Below, piece after piece: positions 1 to 5,881 of a DNA stretch of 5,881 nt (position 1 is its first letter; each line of letters opens with the position of its first letter). The notes under the pieces were generated by a model. That model was not told where the DNA came from and did not search any database. It saw only the letters and a list, made by a program, of their open reading frames with translations. Origin of the DNA: Phycisphaerales bacterium (GTDB lineage: Bacteria > Planctomycetota > Phycisphaerae > Phycisphaerales > SM1A02). The translations under genes were made by a program, and so were the position numbers. Where the stretch lies: assembly GCA_030748805.1 (NCBI GenBank), contig JASMLG010000068.1, positions 1 to 5,881 on the forward strand, written 5' to 3'.

Positions 1-2
1 TG

Positions 3-1277
3 TACTGCCTTGATATGGTGCAAGATGGTTTTGCAACCGCAGGGCAAGTGAATACTTGTACACGCGCAGGGCTTCGTTTCAAAGTCGGAATCATCGAACT
101 TGTTGATGCGATGATTCGTGAACTTGGCATCGACGGATTACTCGACTTGATTAAACGAGGTCGTGATGAAAACGATAGCGACCAGTACACCGTTGAAATG
201 CTTGATACCGATGGAACTTGCGGCCCCCGCAAAGGTAAACCATGTTTGTTACACACGATGCGAAAGAAAGGACTTACGCAACTCCTTGGTTACGGCAAAT
301 ATTACGGTACAACTGTTTCCGAGACAAACTTTGCAACCGGCGAACAAGATGCCAACTATCTTGACCTAAAACTTTGCGAACCAAACGGCAAGGACCGAGT
401 TGCTTCAATTATTTTCAATAACCCTATGCGAGGCAACGTATTTAATAAGGCAGTCATTGACCAACTTGCTGATGCTTGGTCACGAGTGCTAAACTGGCAC
501 AAAGATGGAAAGTGCGGTGGCGTTTTAGTTACTGCAGGTGGCGATGGCATGAAAATGTTCGGAGCCGATGCAAAAGAATTTAATTATGGTTGGTTCGATG
601 CAGAAACTGGCTACGTTCCACTTTCAGAAGAAGTTGCTGCTGCATCAAGCAAGAACGCAGTGCATTTGTTTAGGCAAATCCAACAATCACCCGTTGCAAC
701 GGTTGGTGTTTTTGGCGAAAAGTGGGGCGGTGGTTGTGAGTTCACTTATTTCCTTGATCAAAGATTTGATGTTCGAGCGTATGGTTTTGTCTGGGATGCT
801 CTTGAACGGACTTCCAAGTGGCAACAAAAGAATACATACAACCAACCAGAACTTGATTACGCAATTCTTCCGGGTTTTGCAGCAGCTGGTGAACTAAAGC
901 GACTTGGTATGGGCGACTCAGTTACCCTTGAGGTCTTCGACCAAGGCATGACAGCCGATAGGGCATATCAGGTTTCGCTTTCAAATGGCATATTTGATTG
1001 TGAACTTGAAGCACTTCGACGTGGATACGAACTCACTCGACAAATGGCGAAAGATGCACCGTACTCAAGAGCATTATTTAAGAAACAATTAGAAAGAGGG
1101 ATTGATGATGAGGCACTTGCTCATGAGACGGGCGAGGTGTTCAATCCAATGAAGAATCCGTACATTCGATCTGGGCTTGTTAAACTGCTTGATCGACGCG
1201 CAAGACCGCCGAAGATGGATTATTCGACGCATGGCGTTGATTTGCCCGGCTTCGAATATCCAAAGGAGGAAAAGTAA
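3..1277 (+). CDS. 3-hydroxyacyl-CoA dehydrogenase / enoyl-CoA hydratase fusion, 5' truncated by window
   Basis: The frame is open to the left edge (residues YCLD precede the first Met at 15), so this is the C-terminal part of a longer protein. Numbering from that Met, residues 1 to about 100 look like the C-terminal domain of an NAD-dependent 3-hydroxyacyl-CoA dehydrogenase: the stretch GLRFKVGIIELVDAM matches the family's GxxxGPxELxD region, and KKGLTQLLGYGKYYG (84-98) matches its closing GxxGxGFYxY element. Residues about 115-370 are a crotonase domain: GAD at 183-185 (oxyanion hole), GGGCE at 238-242 and QPE at 277-279, which supply the two catalytic glutamates (Glu242, Glu279) of enoyl-CoA hydratases. 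Dehydrogenase first and hydratase second is the reverse of FadB/FadJ order but is known in other bifunctional proteins of about 650 residues, which would put roughly 230 residues outside the window. Inferred role: hydration and oxidation of a cyclic dienoyl-CoA after ring reduction, or later beta-oxidation. It overlaps the next gene by one base. The family assignment is fairly sure, the substrate is inferred from context. Confidence 0.82.
   Translation, partial: YCLDMVQDGFATAGQVNTCTRAGLRFKVGIIELVDAMIRELGIDGLLDLIKRGRDENDSDQYTVEMLDTDGTCGPRKGKPCLLHTMRKKGLTQLLGYGKYYGTTVSETNFATGEQDANYLDLKLCEPNGKDRVASIIFNNPMRGNVFNKAVIDQLADAWSRVLNWHKDGKCGGVLVTAGGDGMKMFGADAKEFNYGWFDAETGYVPLSEEVAAASSKNAVHLFRQIQQSPVATVGVFGEKWGGGCEFTYFLDQRFDVRAYGFVWDALERTSKWQQKNTYNQPELDYAILPGFAAAGELKRLGMGDSVTLEVFDQGMTADRAYQVSLSNGIFDCELEALRRGYELTRQMAKDAPYSRALFKKQLERGIDDEALAHETGEVFNPMKNPYIRSGLVKLLDRRARPPKMDYSTHGVDLPGFEYPKEEK
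1262..1270 (+). promoter_or_regulatory. Strong Shine-Dalgarno site for the bzdN-like gene
   Basis: AAAGGAGGA lies inside the last codons of the upstream gene and ends six bases before the ATG at 1277. The stop of the upstream gene (TAA 1275-1277) shares one base with this ATG. The site fixes the start and implies coupled translation of the two genes. Confidence 0.8.
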
Positions 1278-2440
1278 TGGCATTCACGGTCTTTGACGAT
1301 TGGAAAAACGAACCACTCGATGAAATTCTTTATCACTGTAGAGAACTCATCGAAGACGAAACGTACCCAACCATCAAAAAATGGAGAGAAAATGGCGGCA
1401 AAGTACTTGGTCACTTTCAGGTCTACTTCCCCGAAGAAATAGCGCACGCCGCTGGCATGTTGCCAGTAAAAATGTGCGGTTTTCCACTTGACCCAAACCA
1501 TGCGGACTCGCACTTTGGTTCCTATCTTTGCTCCATTATTAAAACAACTTTGGAAGCGTGTTTGAGTGGCGCATTTGAACTCGACATGTTTGTGTCGCAT
1601 CCAATTTGCGATGCAGCGCGTAACTTGGCTGCTATTTTTGGTCGTAACTACGATTATCCATGCCAAATTTTGTACTTGCCGCAAAATCCAAACTCTGAAG
1701 AATCGGTTTCTTGGTTAACAGACGAGTACAAACGAATCACTAAAGTTATTGAAGGTGTCACAGGCACAACAGTTACTGAAGATGCGTTGAAAAACTCAAT
1801 CGATATCTTTAACGAAAACCGTGCATTGATGCGTGAACTGTACCAGATTAAGCGGGAAACACCGTGGCTCGTTTCAGCCGACGAAGCGTATGCTCTAGTT
1901 GTAGTTGGTGGTTTCATTCCGCGTGAAGAACACAATGCTATTCTTCAAACTGTCTTGCCAATGATTCGTCAGCGTGATAGCCGCAAAGAAGACCGAATAA
2001 GAATCGTGTATGAAGGCGCGTTCTGTGAACAGCCACCACTGGATTTGATTCGCATGCTTGGACGAACGTGTTACGTTGTGGACGATGACTTCTTAATTGG
2101 CATGCGGTACATTCTTGAAGATGTTGCTACAGACAACCCAATGACGAACTTGGCTTACTCCTACGTTGAACAGTCAAGTTACAGCCCAGTACAACATGAC
2201 CTTCGCAAGTTGAAGGAAGACATGTTGATTGAGAGATTTAAAAATGCGAACGCAGATGCGATTATTGTTTCTGCTGCGAAAATGTGCGAGCCGGGATTAG
2301 AAGAACAGGTTGCATACTCGCATGCGTTGGACGCAGAGGGCATCCCATACTTTGTAAGTGAGTTTGAAGAGAATATGAACTCTTTTGACCAACTTGAACT
2401 ACAAATTGAAACATTCCTAGAAAACATTTTGTTTGCCTAA
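1277..2440 (+). CDS. bzdN: Benzoyl-CoA reductase, Bzd-type, subunit N (BcrC/HgdB family)
   Basis: Of 387 residues, this is one of the two catalytic-module subunits of ATP-dependent benzoyl-CoA reductase, which reduces the ring of an aromatic CoA thioester to a cyclic diene in the cytoplasm. The N-terminal signature HFQVYFPEEIAHAAGMLPV (46-64) is the hallmark of the 2-hydroxyacyl-CoA dehydratase D-component/BcrC family. Three cysteines sit where the family places its [4Fe-4S] ligands: Cys85 (SYLCSIIK), Cys111 (HPICD) and Cys337 (KMCEPG). Length agrees with BzdN/BcrC. The 2-hydroxyacyl-CoA dehydratase alternative is made less likely by the neighbours: a BzdO-like partner and two different ATPase subunits follow, whereas those dehydratases use a single homodimeric activator. 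The related 3-methylbenzoyl-CoA reductase (MbdN) cannot be excluded. The start is set by the strong ribosome site just upstream. Confidence 0.85.
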   Translation: MAFTVFDDWKNEPLDEILYHCRELIEDETYPTIKKWRENGGKVLGHFQVYFPEEIAHAAGMLPVKMCGFPLDPNHADSHFGSYLCSIIKTTLEACLSGAFELDMFVSHPICDAARNLAAIFGRNYDYPCQILYLPQNPNSEESVSWLTDEYKRITKVIEGVTGTTVTEDALKNSIDIFNENRALMRELYQIKRETPWLVSADEAYALVVVGGFIPREEHNAILQTVLPMIRQRDSRKEDRIRIVYEGAFCEQPPLDLIRMLGRTCYVVDDDFLIGMRYILEDVATDNPMTNLAYSYVEQSSYSPVQHDLRKLKEDMLIERFKNANADAIIVSAAKMCEPGLEEQVAYSHALDAEGIPYFVSEFEENMNSFDQLELQIETFLENILFA

Positions 2441-2443
2441 GGT

Positions 2444-2449
2444 GAGGAG
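2444..2449 (+). promoter_or_regulatory. Shine-Dalgarno site for the bzdO-like gene, with long spacing
   Basis: GAGGAG in the 21-base gap after the bzdN-like gene, 12 bases before the ATG at 2462. The spacing is longer than the other clear sites here (six or seven bases). No closer in-frame start is available, so the assignment stands. It may mean somewhat weaker initiation. Confidence 0.6.
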
Positions 2450-2461
2450 ATACTAAATACT

Positions 2462-3763
2462 ATGACAACAGCAAGTGATCAATTAGTAGGACGTGGAAAC
2501 CGAGACGGGGCGGCATTGTTTCGAGATTGGTTTACAGAACTTTCACAAACTGCAGAAGCAGGGCAACAGTCAGCGTACGTATTTGTGATGGGTTCGTTAA
2601 ACGAAATCCTAAAAACATTTGATTTACCAGTCGTGTTCCCAGAAATTAACTCTTTGCAAACGGCGGTTCGTCGTGTTGCTGGCGACTATCTTGCAACAGC
2701 AGAGGACTACGGCTATTCGCCAGACATCTGCGGGTATGTAAAGGCAGATGTTGCAGTGCAAATCAACGGCGGTGAGCATCCAATGGGTCGCATCCCAAAG
2801 CCAAGCATTGCTGTCTTAACAAATGCATGTAACACGTACATTAAATGGGCCGAAATTTGGGAACGGATGCACGATTGCCCAGTTGTGACTATCGATGTAC
2901 CCGGAACACGTCAAGCAGACACTCAAACGTGGCCAGGCGATCCCGACTTTGAAAATGACCGACGTTACGTAGAAAAACAAATTCACGAACTTATTAAAAC
3001 ATGTGAAAAAGTAACAGGCAAAAAATTTGACATTGATAAGTTCCGAGAAATTCTAGGCCACGCAAACCGCATGAGCGTTGGTTGGAAGAAAGTCATCGAA
3101 GCAAATAAGTCGATGCCAGCACCCTTTAATGCGCTTACCGATGGAACAATTTTCCTTGGTGTTGCAAATGGTTTCCGCGGTACAAAAGAGGGCGGCGATT
3201 ACTTTGACGACCTTGTTGAAGAAATGCAATACAAGGCGGAACACGGTATCGGAGGTTTAACTGAAGAAGAATGGCGGCTTGTCTTTATTGGAGTGCCTTG
3301 CTATCCAATCTTTAGAAAGTTCAACGAACTCTTTACCGATTGGGGCGGTTCGTTTATCAATTCAACGTATCTTTGGTTTGCTTCGGGGGGCACAAACCTT
3401 GGTTTTGAATATGATCTTAAAGATCCAATAAAGAGTTTGGCTGAGGGTCTACTTATTAGTGTTCGTGATGCGATGGACAGTATGTTCCATCAAGATCGGA
3501 TGCTGCTTGATATGGTTGATGAATTCAATGTTGATGGCATTGTGTATCACCCAATTAAGAGTTGCAGAACGGTTTCGACTGGCTTGGCAGACAGTCGTGG
3601 ATATTTCTCTGGCAAAAAGGACATTCCAAGTTTGTTTGTCGAATCCGACATGATGGACTCGCGGGTTATTTCAGAAGCACAGATGAAAAATAGAATCGAT
3701 GCCTTCTTCGAAGGGTTAGCGTCACGGAAACAACAGGCGGCAATTGCCGGCAAGGAGGGTTAA
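2462..3763 (+). CDS. bzdO: Benzoyl-CoA reductase, Bzd-type, subunit O (BcrB family)
   Basis: At 433 residues this is the second catalytic-module subunit, expected to pair with the BzdN-like protein and share active-site iron-sulfur clusters near the bound aromatic CoA. The N-terminal region SLNEILKTFDLPVVFPEINS (45-64) corresponds to the PEE/AAG/LPV region of the partner, in the form typical of BcrB/BzdO. Candidate cluster ligands are Cys90 (SPDICGYVK), Cys123 (TNACNTYIKW) and Cys368 (PIKSCR), the three positions generally kept in this superfamily. Other cysteines (139, 181, 280) are less clearly placed. VYHPIKSCR (361-369) is the usual C-terminal domain motif. The length fits BzdO and is longer than the partner, as in known clusters. 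The gene lies 21 bases after bzdN and three bases before the next gene. A methylbenzoyl-CoA reductase subunit (MbdO) is the main alternative. Confidence 0.85.
   Translation: MTTASDQLVGRGNRDGAALFRDWFTELSQTAEAGQQSAYVFVMGSLNEILKTFDLPVVFPEINSLQTAVRRVAGDYLATAEDYGYSPDICGYVKADVAVQINGGEHPMGRIPKPSIAVLTNACNTYIKWAEIWERMHDCPVVTIDVPGTRQADTQTWPGDPDFENDRRYVEKQIHELIKTCEKVTGKKFDIDKFREILGHANRMSVGWKKVIEANKSMPAPFNALTDGTIFLGVANGFRGTKEGGDYFDDLVEEMQYKAEHGIGGLTEEEWRLVFIGVPCYPIFRKFNELFTDWGGSFINSTYLWFASGGTNLGFEYDLKDPIKSLAEGLLISVRDAMDSMFHQDRMLLDMVDEFNVDGIVYHPIKSCRTVSTGLADSRGYFSGKKDIPSLFVESDMMDSRVISEAQMKNRIDAFFEGLASRKQQAAIAGKEG
3752..3759 (+). promoter_or_regulatory. Strong Shine-Dalgarno site for the bzdP-like gene
   Basis: AAGGAGGG overlaps the last codons of the bzdO-like gene and ends seven bases before the ATG at 3767. 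It confirms this ATG as the start, giving a protein that opens directly into the first ATP-binding strand. Confidence 0.8.
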
Positions 3764-3766
3764 CTC

Positions 3767-4588
3767 ATGGCTTATGCAGCAGGCGTTGACGTTGGGTCAA
3801 CACAAACAAAAGCAACTATCATCAATGAAGATCGCGAAATTGTAGGCGTAGCACTCATTGAAACTGGATCAAATGTTATTGCAGCAGCAGAAGAGGTCTT
3901 TCAACTTGCCTTGAAACAAAATAACATTGGCAACGAAGAAGTTGAATATGTCATTGGTACTGGTTATGGTCGTTACAAAGTAACGTTTGGCAACGAACAA
4001 ATTACTGAAATAAGTTGTCACGGACGCGGTGCAGTACACATGTTCCCCAAAACACGAACAGTCGTTGACATGGGTGGGCAAGATACAAAAGCAATTCGCA
4101 TTAGTGAAAATGGCGAGATCGAGGACTTTTGTATGAACGACAAATGTGCTGCAGGGACTGGCCGTTTTCTCGGTGCTGCAGCAGAAGCGTTAGAAATGAC
4201 CCTTGACGAACTTGGTCCAAAAGCATTAACATTTAATAAACCAGTAAAAATTAGCACAACTTGCACTGTTTTTGCTGAATCAGAAGTTTTGTCTTGGCTT
4301 GGAAAAGGCAAAAAAGTAGAGGATATCCTCTGGGGCGTTCATACATCAATCGCTACTCGTTCTGGTGGCTTGATGCGCCGAGTTGGCATTGAAGAAGAAA
4401 TTACTTTTACAGGTGGTGTAACAAAGAATGTTGCGATGGTAAAAGCGCTTGAAGAGCGCCTTGGAACGAAAGTGAATATCAGCGATGATTCGCATTACAT
4501 GGGTGCGCTTGGTGCAGCGCTCTTTGCGATGGATCGCATTATGGCTTCAAGGCAACCACACGAAAAAACTGAAGAGGTGGCAAAATGA
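3767..4588 (+). CDS. bzdP: Benzoyl-CoA reductase, Bzd-type, ATPase subunit P (ASKHA fold, [4Fe-4S])
   Basis: A 273-residue protein of the BadF/BadG/BcrA/BcrD family, one half of the ATP-driven electron-activating module. Motifs in order: phosphate-1 loop VDVGSTQTK (7-15), phosphate-2 loop DMGGQDTK (101-108), Cys127 in NDKCAAGTG, Cys166 in [11 protein letters not shown], and the adenosine-site GGVTKN (216-221). Cys127 and Cys166 match the two cysteines per subunit that hold the bridging [4Fe-4S] cluster in the 2-hydroxyglutaryl-CoA dehydratase activator HgdC. All nucleotide-binding elements look intact. The length suits Bzd-type subunits and is far below the longer BcrA. The gene is followed directly by a paralogue, overlapping by four bases (ATGA), as expected for a heterodimeric ATPase. 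Naming it P rather than Q rests on gene order (N-O-P-Q), so the two symbols could be swapped. Confidence 0.83.
   Translation: MAYAAGVDVGSTQTKATIINEDREIVGVALIETGSNVIAAAEEVFQLALKQNNIGNEEVEYVIGTGYGRYKVTFGNEQITEISCHGRGAVHMFPKTRTVVDMGGQDTKAIRISENGEIEDFCMNDKCAAGTGRFLGAAAEALEMTLDELGPKALTFNKPVKISTTCTVFAESEVLSWLGKGKKVEDILWGVHTSIATRSGGLMRRVGIEEEITFTGGVTKNVAMVKALEERLGTKVNISDDSHYMGALGAALFAMDRIMASRQPHEKTEEVAK
4574..4580 (+). promoter_or_regulatory. Shine-Dalgarno site for the bzdQ-like gene
   Basis: GAGGTGG, four bases before the ATG at 4585, inside the 3' end of the bzdP-like gene. Together with the ATGA overlap it points to coupled, near equal translation of the two ATPase subunits. Confidence 0.6.
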
Positions 4589-5403
4589 CAATTACAATTG
4601 GAATCGATGTCGGTTCAACCTACACCAAATCAATTGCACTCGATGACCAAGGTAATATCCTTGCAAAAGACGCAAGGAATACTGGATTTAAACTTGATGT
4701 TGTTTCGGAGGACTCGTGGAGAGCTTGTATTGAGAGTGCGGGCTTGAACGAATCAGATGTTGACTATACGGTATCAACTGGAATCGGTAGGCATCTATGC
4801 CCCGTGAAAGATATTTTTGTTACTGACTTAACAGCAAGCGCAAGGGGCGCTGCGCGGTTATTCCCCGGAACAAGGACAATTCTTGATGTTGGTGGGCAGA
4901 CAATGAAAGCCATTCGTCTTGAAGAAAATGCAAAGGTGAAAAACTTCCGATTGAACGACAAGTGCGCGGCGGGTACTGGGGCTTTCCTTGAAAAGACAGC
5001 TCGATACATGGGCTACACAACCGAAGAAATTGGACCATTGTTAAGTACAGCAAAAGATCCTGCAGAAATTTCAGGCGTATGTGCGGTATTCGCAGAGTCC
5101 GAAGTCATTAACCAACTCTCACTTGGAACGCCACCAGCGGACATTATGCAGGGTGCGATTGAATCACTTGTAGTTCGCTGCGTGCAGCTTATGAAACGCG
5201 TTAAAGCCGAAGAAGAATTCACCCTCATTGGTGGCATAATGCGCTTTAGCACTGTGCCAGGAGAAGTTGAAAAGCAGTTAGATAATGTCGTTAATGTTCC
5301 AGACGGTGAAATGTGTATGTACACAACTGCGCTTGGCGCAGCAATTTTAGGGCACGTTCGACTTGCAAAACTAGCAGAGGAACGCCAAGCGGCGACAGCC
5401 TGA
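4585..5403 (+). CDS. bzdQ: Benzoyl-CoA reductase, Bzd-type, ATPase subunit Q (ASKHA fold, [4Fe-4S])
   Basis: The 272-residue paralogue of the preceding subunit, and its likely partner in the ATP-binding heterodimer that bridges one [4Fe-4S] cluster and passes electrons to the NO module. Motifs fall at the same positions: IDVGSTYTK (7-15), DVGGQTMK (101-108), Cys127 in NDKCAAGTG, Cys166 in [12 protein letters not shown] and GGIMR (216-220). Two differences stand out. The aspartate of the GGQD element is threonine here (Thr106), and the C-terminal adenosine motif is GGIMRF instead of GGVTKN. This subunit may therefore bind or hydrolyse ATP differently from its partner. The symbol Q follows gene order and could be exchanged with P. 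The gene ends in TGATG, overlapping the next start by one base. Confidence 0.83.
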   Translation: MTITIGIDVGSTYTKSIALDDQGNILAKDARNTGFKLDVVSEDSWRACIESAGLNESDVDYTVSTGIGRHLCPVKDIFVTDLTASARGAARLFPGTRTILDVGGQTMKAIRLEENAKVKNFRLNDKCAAGTGAFLEKTARYMGYTTEEIGPLLSTAKDPAEISGVCAVFAESEVINQLSLGTPPADIMQGAIESLVVRCVQLMKRVKAEEEFTLIGGIMRFSTVPGEVEKQLDNVVNVPDGEMCMYTTALGAAILGHVRLAKLAEERQAATA

Positions 5404-5720
5404 TGAACGATGTGAATTTGACAGTTAATGGAGATCCCGGTTCTCCTAAAAATGGTGCATCGCCAAACTGTGGCGACCCAACTTCGATAGAAAGTATTTC
5501 AGTGCAGCCAGATCCGAAACTTCTCGCAGAGGGCTGGCAGCGTAGGCAACTTGCAGATCCAGACCGCGCAAAAGAAGCAGTCGAACTTTACGAATCCCTT
5601 GGTTTTGAAGTGTTTTCAAAAGAACTTACTGAAGCCGATTTTGGGGATGCATGTAAAACATGCGCTATTGCTGGTTGTAATGGGTACGTCATGATTTACA
5701 CACGAAAGAGAAACGGTTAA
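5403..5720 (+). CDS. Small cysteine-motif protein of unknown function
   Basis: I do not recognise this 105-residue protein as a named family. The ATG at 5403 overlaps the upstream stop by one base (TGATG), which I prefer to a Met at 5313 that would place 30 residues inside the bzdQ-like gene. No strong ribosome site precedes it, so translation is probably coupled. Residues 1-40 are rich in Asn, Gly, Pro and Ser and look disordered. From about 41 a compact domain follows: a helical, charged stretch with WQRRQLADPDRAKEAVELYE (45-64), then LGFEVFSKEL, and a terminal Cys84-x2-Cys87-x4-Cys92 motif followed by GYVMIYTRK. The three clustered cysteines suggest a metal or iron-sulfur site, or a redox role. 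It is too short in cysteines for a two-cluster ferredoxin. Its place directly after the ATPase pair suggests an accessory role for the reductase, such as assembly or electron delivery; this is inference. Confidence 0.7.
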   Translation: MNDVNLTVNGDPGSPKNGASPNCGDPTSIESISVQPDPKLLAEGWQRRQLADPDRAKEAVELYESLGFEVFSKELTEADFGDACKTCAIAGCNGYVMIYTRKRNG

Positions 5721-5725
5721 TTATT

Positions 5726-5881
5726 ATGAAATTTAAAACAACATTTGACATTTTTGGCTTCTACGATTGGGTACGAGAATGCGGTATGCCAATTGCTCAC
5801 TGCTCTGCCTTTGCTCCTGCTGAAGCGTTGCTCGCAGCAGGCATCATGCCTGTTTACCCAGAAAACCACGCAGCAATTCTT
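5726..5881 (+). CDS. Additional BcrB/BcrC/HgdB-family subunit, 3' truncated by window
   Basis: The first 52 codons of a gene that runs off the right edge. It starts at an ATG five bases after the preceding stop; only a weak purine-rich GAAAGAG (5704-5710) lies upstream, so the start is likely but not firmly fixed. After a short helix-like N-terminus (FDIFGFYDWVREC) comes AHCSAFAPAEALLAAGIMPV (24-43), then YPENHAAIL. The PAE/AAG/MPV pattern aligns with PEE/AAG/MLPV of the bzdN-like protein, while PVYPEN recalls PVVFPEIN of the bzdO-like protein. It therefore belongs to the 2-hydroxyacyl-CoA dehydratase/benzoyl-CoA reductase catalytic subunit superfamily but is not a copy of either upstream gene. 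It could be half of a second reductase or dehydratase served by the same ATPase pair. Its cluster-binding cysteines, if present, are mostly beyond the window. Confidence 0.68.
   Translation, partial: MKFKTTFDIFGFYDWVRECGMPIAHCSAFAPAEALLAAGIMPVYPENHAAIL

Noticed and set aside
1220..1684. 154-codon open frame on the minus strand
   Set aside because: It lies opposite the start of the well-supported bzdN-like gene, shows no recognisable domain and has no ribosome site context. It is a shadow of the plus-strand gene.
2441..2461. Possible promoter or terminator in the largest intergenic gap
   Set aside because: Only 21 bases, holding a ribosome site. No hairpin with a T-run and no room for a promoter that would not overlap coding sequence.
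4018..4311. Minus-strand open frame opposite the bzdP-like gene
   Set aside because: A similar minus-strand frame appears at the matching place opposite the bzdQ-like gene (4764-5009), with shared words such as PVPAAHLSF. That is explained by the complement of the conserved NDKCAAGTG coding region, not by a real gene pair.
5313..5402. Longer version of the small cysteine protein starting at the Met at 5313
   Set aside because: It would put 30 extra residues over the end of the bzdQ-like gene. The TGATG junction at 5401-5405 gives a more natural coupled start.
1277..5403. 2-hydroxyacyl-CoA dehydratase with its activator instead of an aromatic reductase
   Set aside because: Those systems have one activator gene making a homodimer. 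Two distinct adjacent activator-like genes and the BzdO-type sequence of the second catalytic subunit fit a benzoyl-CoA reductase type enzyme better. It remains possible for the partial gene at the right edge.
5403..5720. Small gene as the ferredoxin donor (bzdM-like)
   Set aside because: A two-cluster ferredoxin needs two CxxCxxC...CP sets. Only three clustered cysteines plus one isolated Cys23 are present.

Overview
The window is a stretch of one tightly packed, plus-strand operon for reductive dearomatisation of an aromatic acyl-CoA under anoxic conditions. The core is a four-gene set that reads as an ATP-dependent (class I) benzoyl-CoA reductase of the Azoarcus or Bzd type: bzdN-like (1277-2440), bzdO-like (2462-3763), and two adjacent, similar-sized ASKHA-fold ATPase subunits, bzdP-like (3767-4588) and bzdQ-like (4585-5403). 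The short, nearly equal ATPase subunits (273 and 272 residues) fit the Bzd type better than the Thauera Bcr type, whose A subunit is much longer.

Upstream, the window opens inside a gene (3-1277) whose visible part is the C-terminal domain of an NAD-dependent 3-hydroxyacyl-CoA dehydrogenase fused to an enoyl-CoA hydratase/isomerase (crotonase) domain. It probably handles hydration and oxidation of the cyclic enoyl-CoA made by the reductase, or a later beta-oxidation step. Downstream are a small unrecognised protein with a CxxCxxxxC motif (5403-5720) and the first 52 codons of another protein of the BcrB/BcrC/HgdB family (5726 to the edge). The operon therefore appears to carry at least a third catalytic-type subunit beyond the four expected.

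Working model: the BzdPQ-like module binds a [4Fe-4S] cluster between its two subunits and uses ATP to drive low-potential electrons to the BzdNO-like module, where the aromatic ring of the CoA thioester is reduced to a cyclic diene. The upstream fusion protein then acts on the diene. No ferredoxin donor gene is visible here.

Genes are separated by 21 bases or fewer, or overlap (1, 4 and 1 bases), and there is no internal promoter or terminator that I can see. All real genes are on the plus strand. The organism should be a bacterium (clear AAGGAGG-type ribosome sites, ATG starts) with moderate GC and an anaerobic or facultative lifestyle. Base composition and frequent CGA/CGT arginine codons do not look like the high-GC Thauera or Azoarcus strains from which these enzymes are known. 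I cannot assign a phylum from this sequence alone.
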